Shown here one piece after another: positions 6,019-6,506 of a stretch of DNA of 6,506 nucleotides (its first letter is position 1; each line of letters opens with the position of its first letter). The stretch spans positions 1 to 6,506 of the forward strand of contig JALRLI010000056.1 in assembly GCA_023254555.1 (NCBI GenBank). The letters are read 5' to 3'. The notes beneath the pieces were generated by a model. The model was not told the DNA's origin, did not search any database, and saw nothing but the letters and a program-made list of their open reading frames with translations. Made by a program: the position numbers and the translations under genes. This DNA is from Microbacteriaceae bacterium (lineage in GTDB: Bacteria > Actinomycetota > Actinomycetes > Actinomycetales > Microbacteriaceae).

Positions 6019-6506
6019 TGGTATCGACCCCGCGTGATTCAGTGATGCGCCTTGCCGGGGTTCTTCCGAGTCTGATGCGTGCAATCGATCCCGAGATGAG
6101 CGCATCGCTTCCTCACGCGTCAAAGGGGCGCAGGTTTCCCAAAATTGACGCTGGTGTTCTCGTTGTGGTTGACGGCCTAGGTTGGAGTAACCTGAGGGCC
6201 AAGAATGTTTACGCGCGAAGTCTTGCAGCGATGCCCTCTGAGCGGCTTGAGACCGTATTCCCCAGTACGACGGGAGCGGCACTGTCAACGCTGCTCACTG
6301 GAGTCGAGCCGGGTGAACATGGGTTACTGGGCTATCAAATATTCGATGAATCGCGAGGACGGCTACGTTCTACTCTCAGCGATTGGGAGGACATCGACGA
6401 CATCGACTCCTGGCAACGCAGGAGACCACTCACTCAGGTAGCTGCCGAGGCAGGGCTACATCCAATAGCGATTGGACGCACCGCGCATGCGAACTCAGGA
6501 CTCACC
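6018..6506 (+). CDS. Alkaline phosphatase / nucleotide pyrophosphatase superfamily protein, 3'-partial
   Basis: Metal-dependent phosphohydrolase or phosphodiesterase of the Phosphodiest (NPP-like) type; the substrate cannot be read from sequence. 163 residues are visible, open to the right edge. VLVVVDGLGW (47-56) supplies the first metal ligand D52. TVFPSTTGAALSTLLTGVEP (79-98) is the nucleophile segment, with T85 (or T84) the likely catalytic Thr by analogy with FPTxT in NPP enzymes. EHGLLGY (100-106) is also typical. The second metal site (DxxxH...H) lies beyond the window. No signal peptide or membrane helix is evident at the N-terminus (MVSTPRDSVMRLAGVLPSLM), so a cytoplasmic enzyme is likely. 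Start ATG 6018 is chosen for its fit to a leaderless promoter; in-frame GTG/ATG codons at 6042-6047 are less likely alternatives. Divergent from parC across 43 bases; such a gene beside parC recalls other Microbacteriaceae, from memory only. Confidence 0.85.
   Translation, partial: MVSTPRDSVMRLAGVLPSLMRAIDPEMSASLPHASKGRRFPKIDAGVLVVVDGLGWSNLRAKNVYARSLAAMPSERLETVFPSTTGAALSTLLTGVEPGEHGLLGYQIFDESRGRLRSTLSDWEDIDDIDSWQRRRPLTQVAAEAGLHPIAIGRTAHANSGLT

Noticed and set aside
5962..6288. 108-codon minus-strand frame across the parC start and the phosphodiesterase gene
   Set aside because: It is antisense to a coding region with clear motifs (VVVDGLGW, FPSTT) and overlaps the parC start; it has no recognisable features.
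1..6506. Mobile element, CRISPR array, tRNA/rRNA or novel defence system
   Set aside because: No transposase, integrase, regular repeats, terminal inverted repeats or cloverleaf-like segments were seen; all substantial sequence is accounted for by core genes.

Overview
The window looks like ordinary core chromosome of an actinobacterium. The sigma factor, the topoisomerase IV subunits and the small Cys/His protein all read as actinobacterial families. The moderate G+C (a little over half, by eye) and protein details suggest a small-genome, Microbacteriaceae-like member of the Micrococcales. That placement is inference from remembered family sequences, not a computed phylogeny.

Layout, left to right. 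The 3' part of the principal sigma factor (sigA/hrdB/rpoD) runs rightward off the left edge and ends at 1006. A 57-base gap with three short inverted repeats follows. A 73-residue zinc-ribbon-like protein (DUF7455-type) lies leftward at 1285-1064, convergent with sigA. A 155-base divergent spacer leads to parE (topoisomerase IV subunit B), which runs rightward from about 1441 to 3536 but carries a one-base frame disruption in an A-run at 3295-3299. parC (topoisomerase IV subunit A) runs leftward from 5974 to 3533, tail to tail with parE, with interlocking stop codons. A 43-base divergent spacer separates parC from a rightward alkaline-phosphatase/nucleotide-pyrophosphatase superfamily gene that starts at 6018 and runs off the right edge. 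No stretch over 300 bases lacks a gene.

How the genes work together: ParE (ATPase and TOPRIM) and ParC (DNA cleavage and C-terminal DNA-wrapping domain) form the A2B2 type II topoisomerase that decatenates replicated chromosomes. SigA directs RNA polymerase to housekeeping promoters. The order sigA - small Cys/His protein - parE recalls the hrdB-parE neighbourhood of Streptomyces. The functions of the small protein and of the phosphodiesterase-like enzyme here are unknown.

I found no mobile element, CRISPR array, RNA gene or defence system. The points most worth a second look are the parE frame break, the tail-to-tail stop overlap, the apparently leaderless and overlapping promoters at 6006-6018, the parE start choice, and the palindrome clusters in the two spacers flanking the small Cys/His gene.
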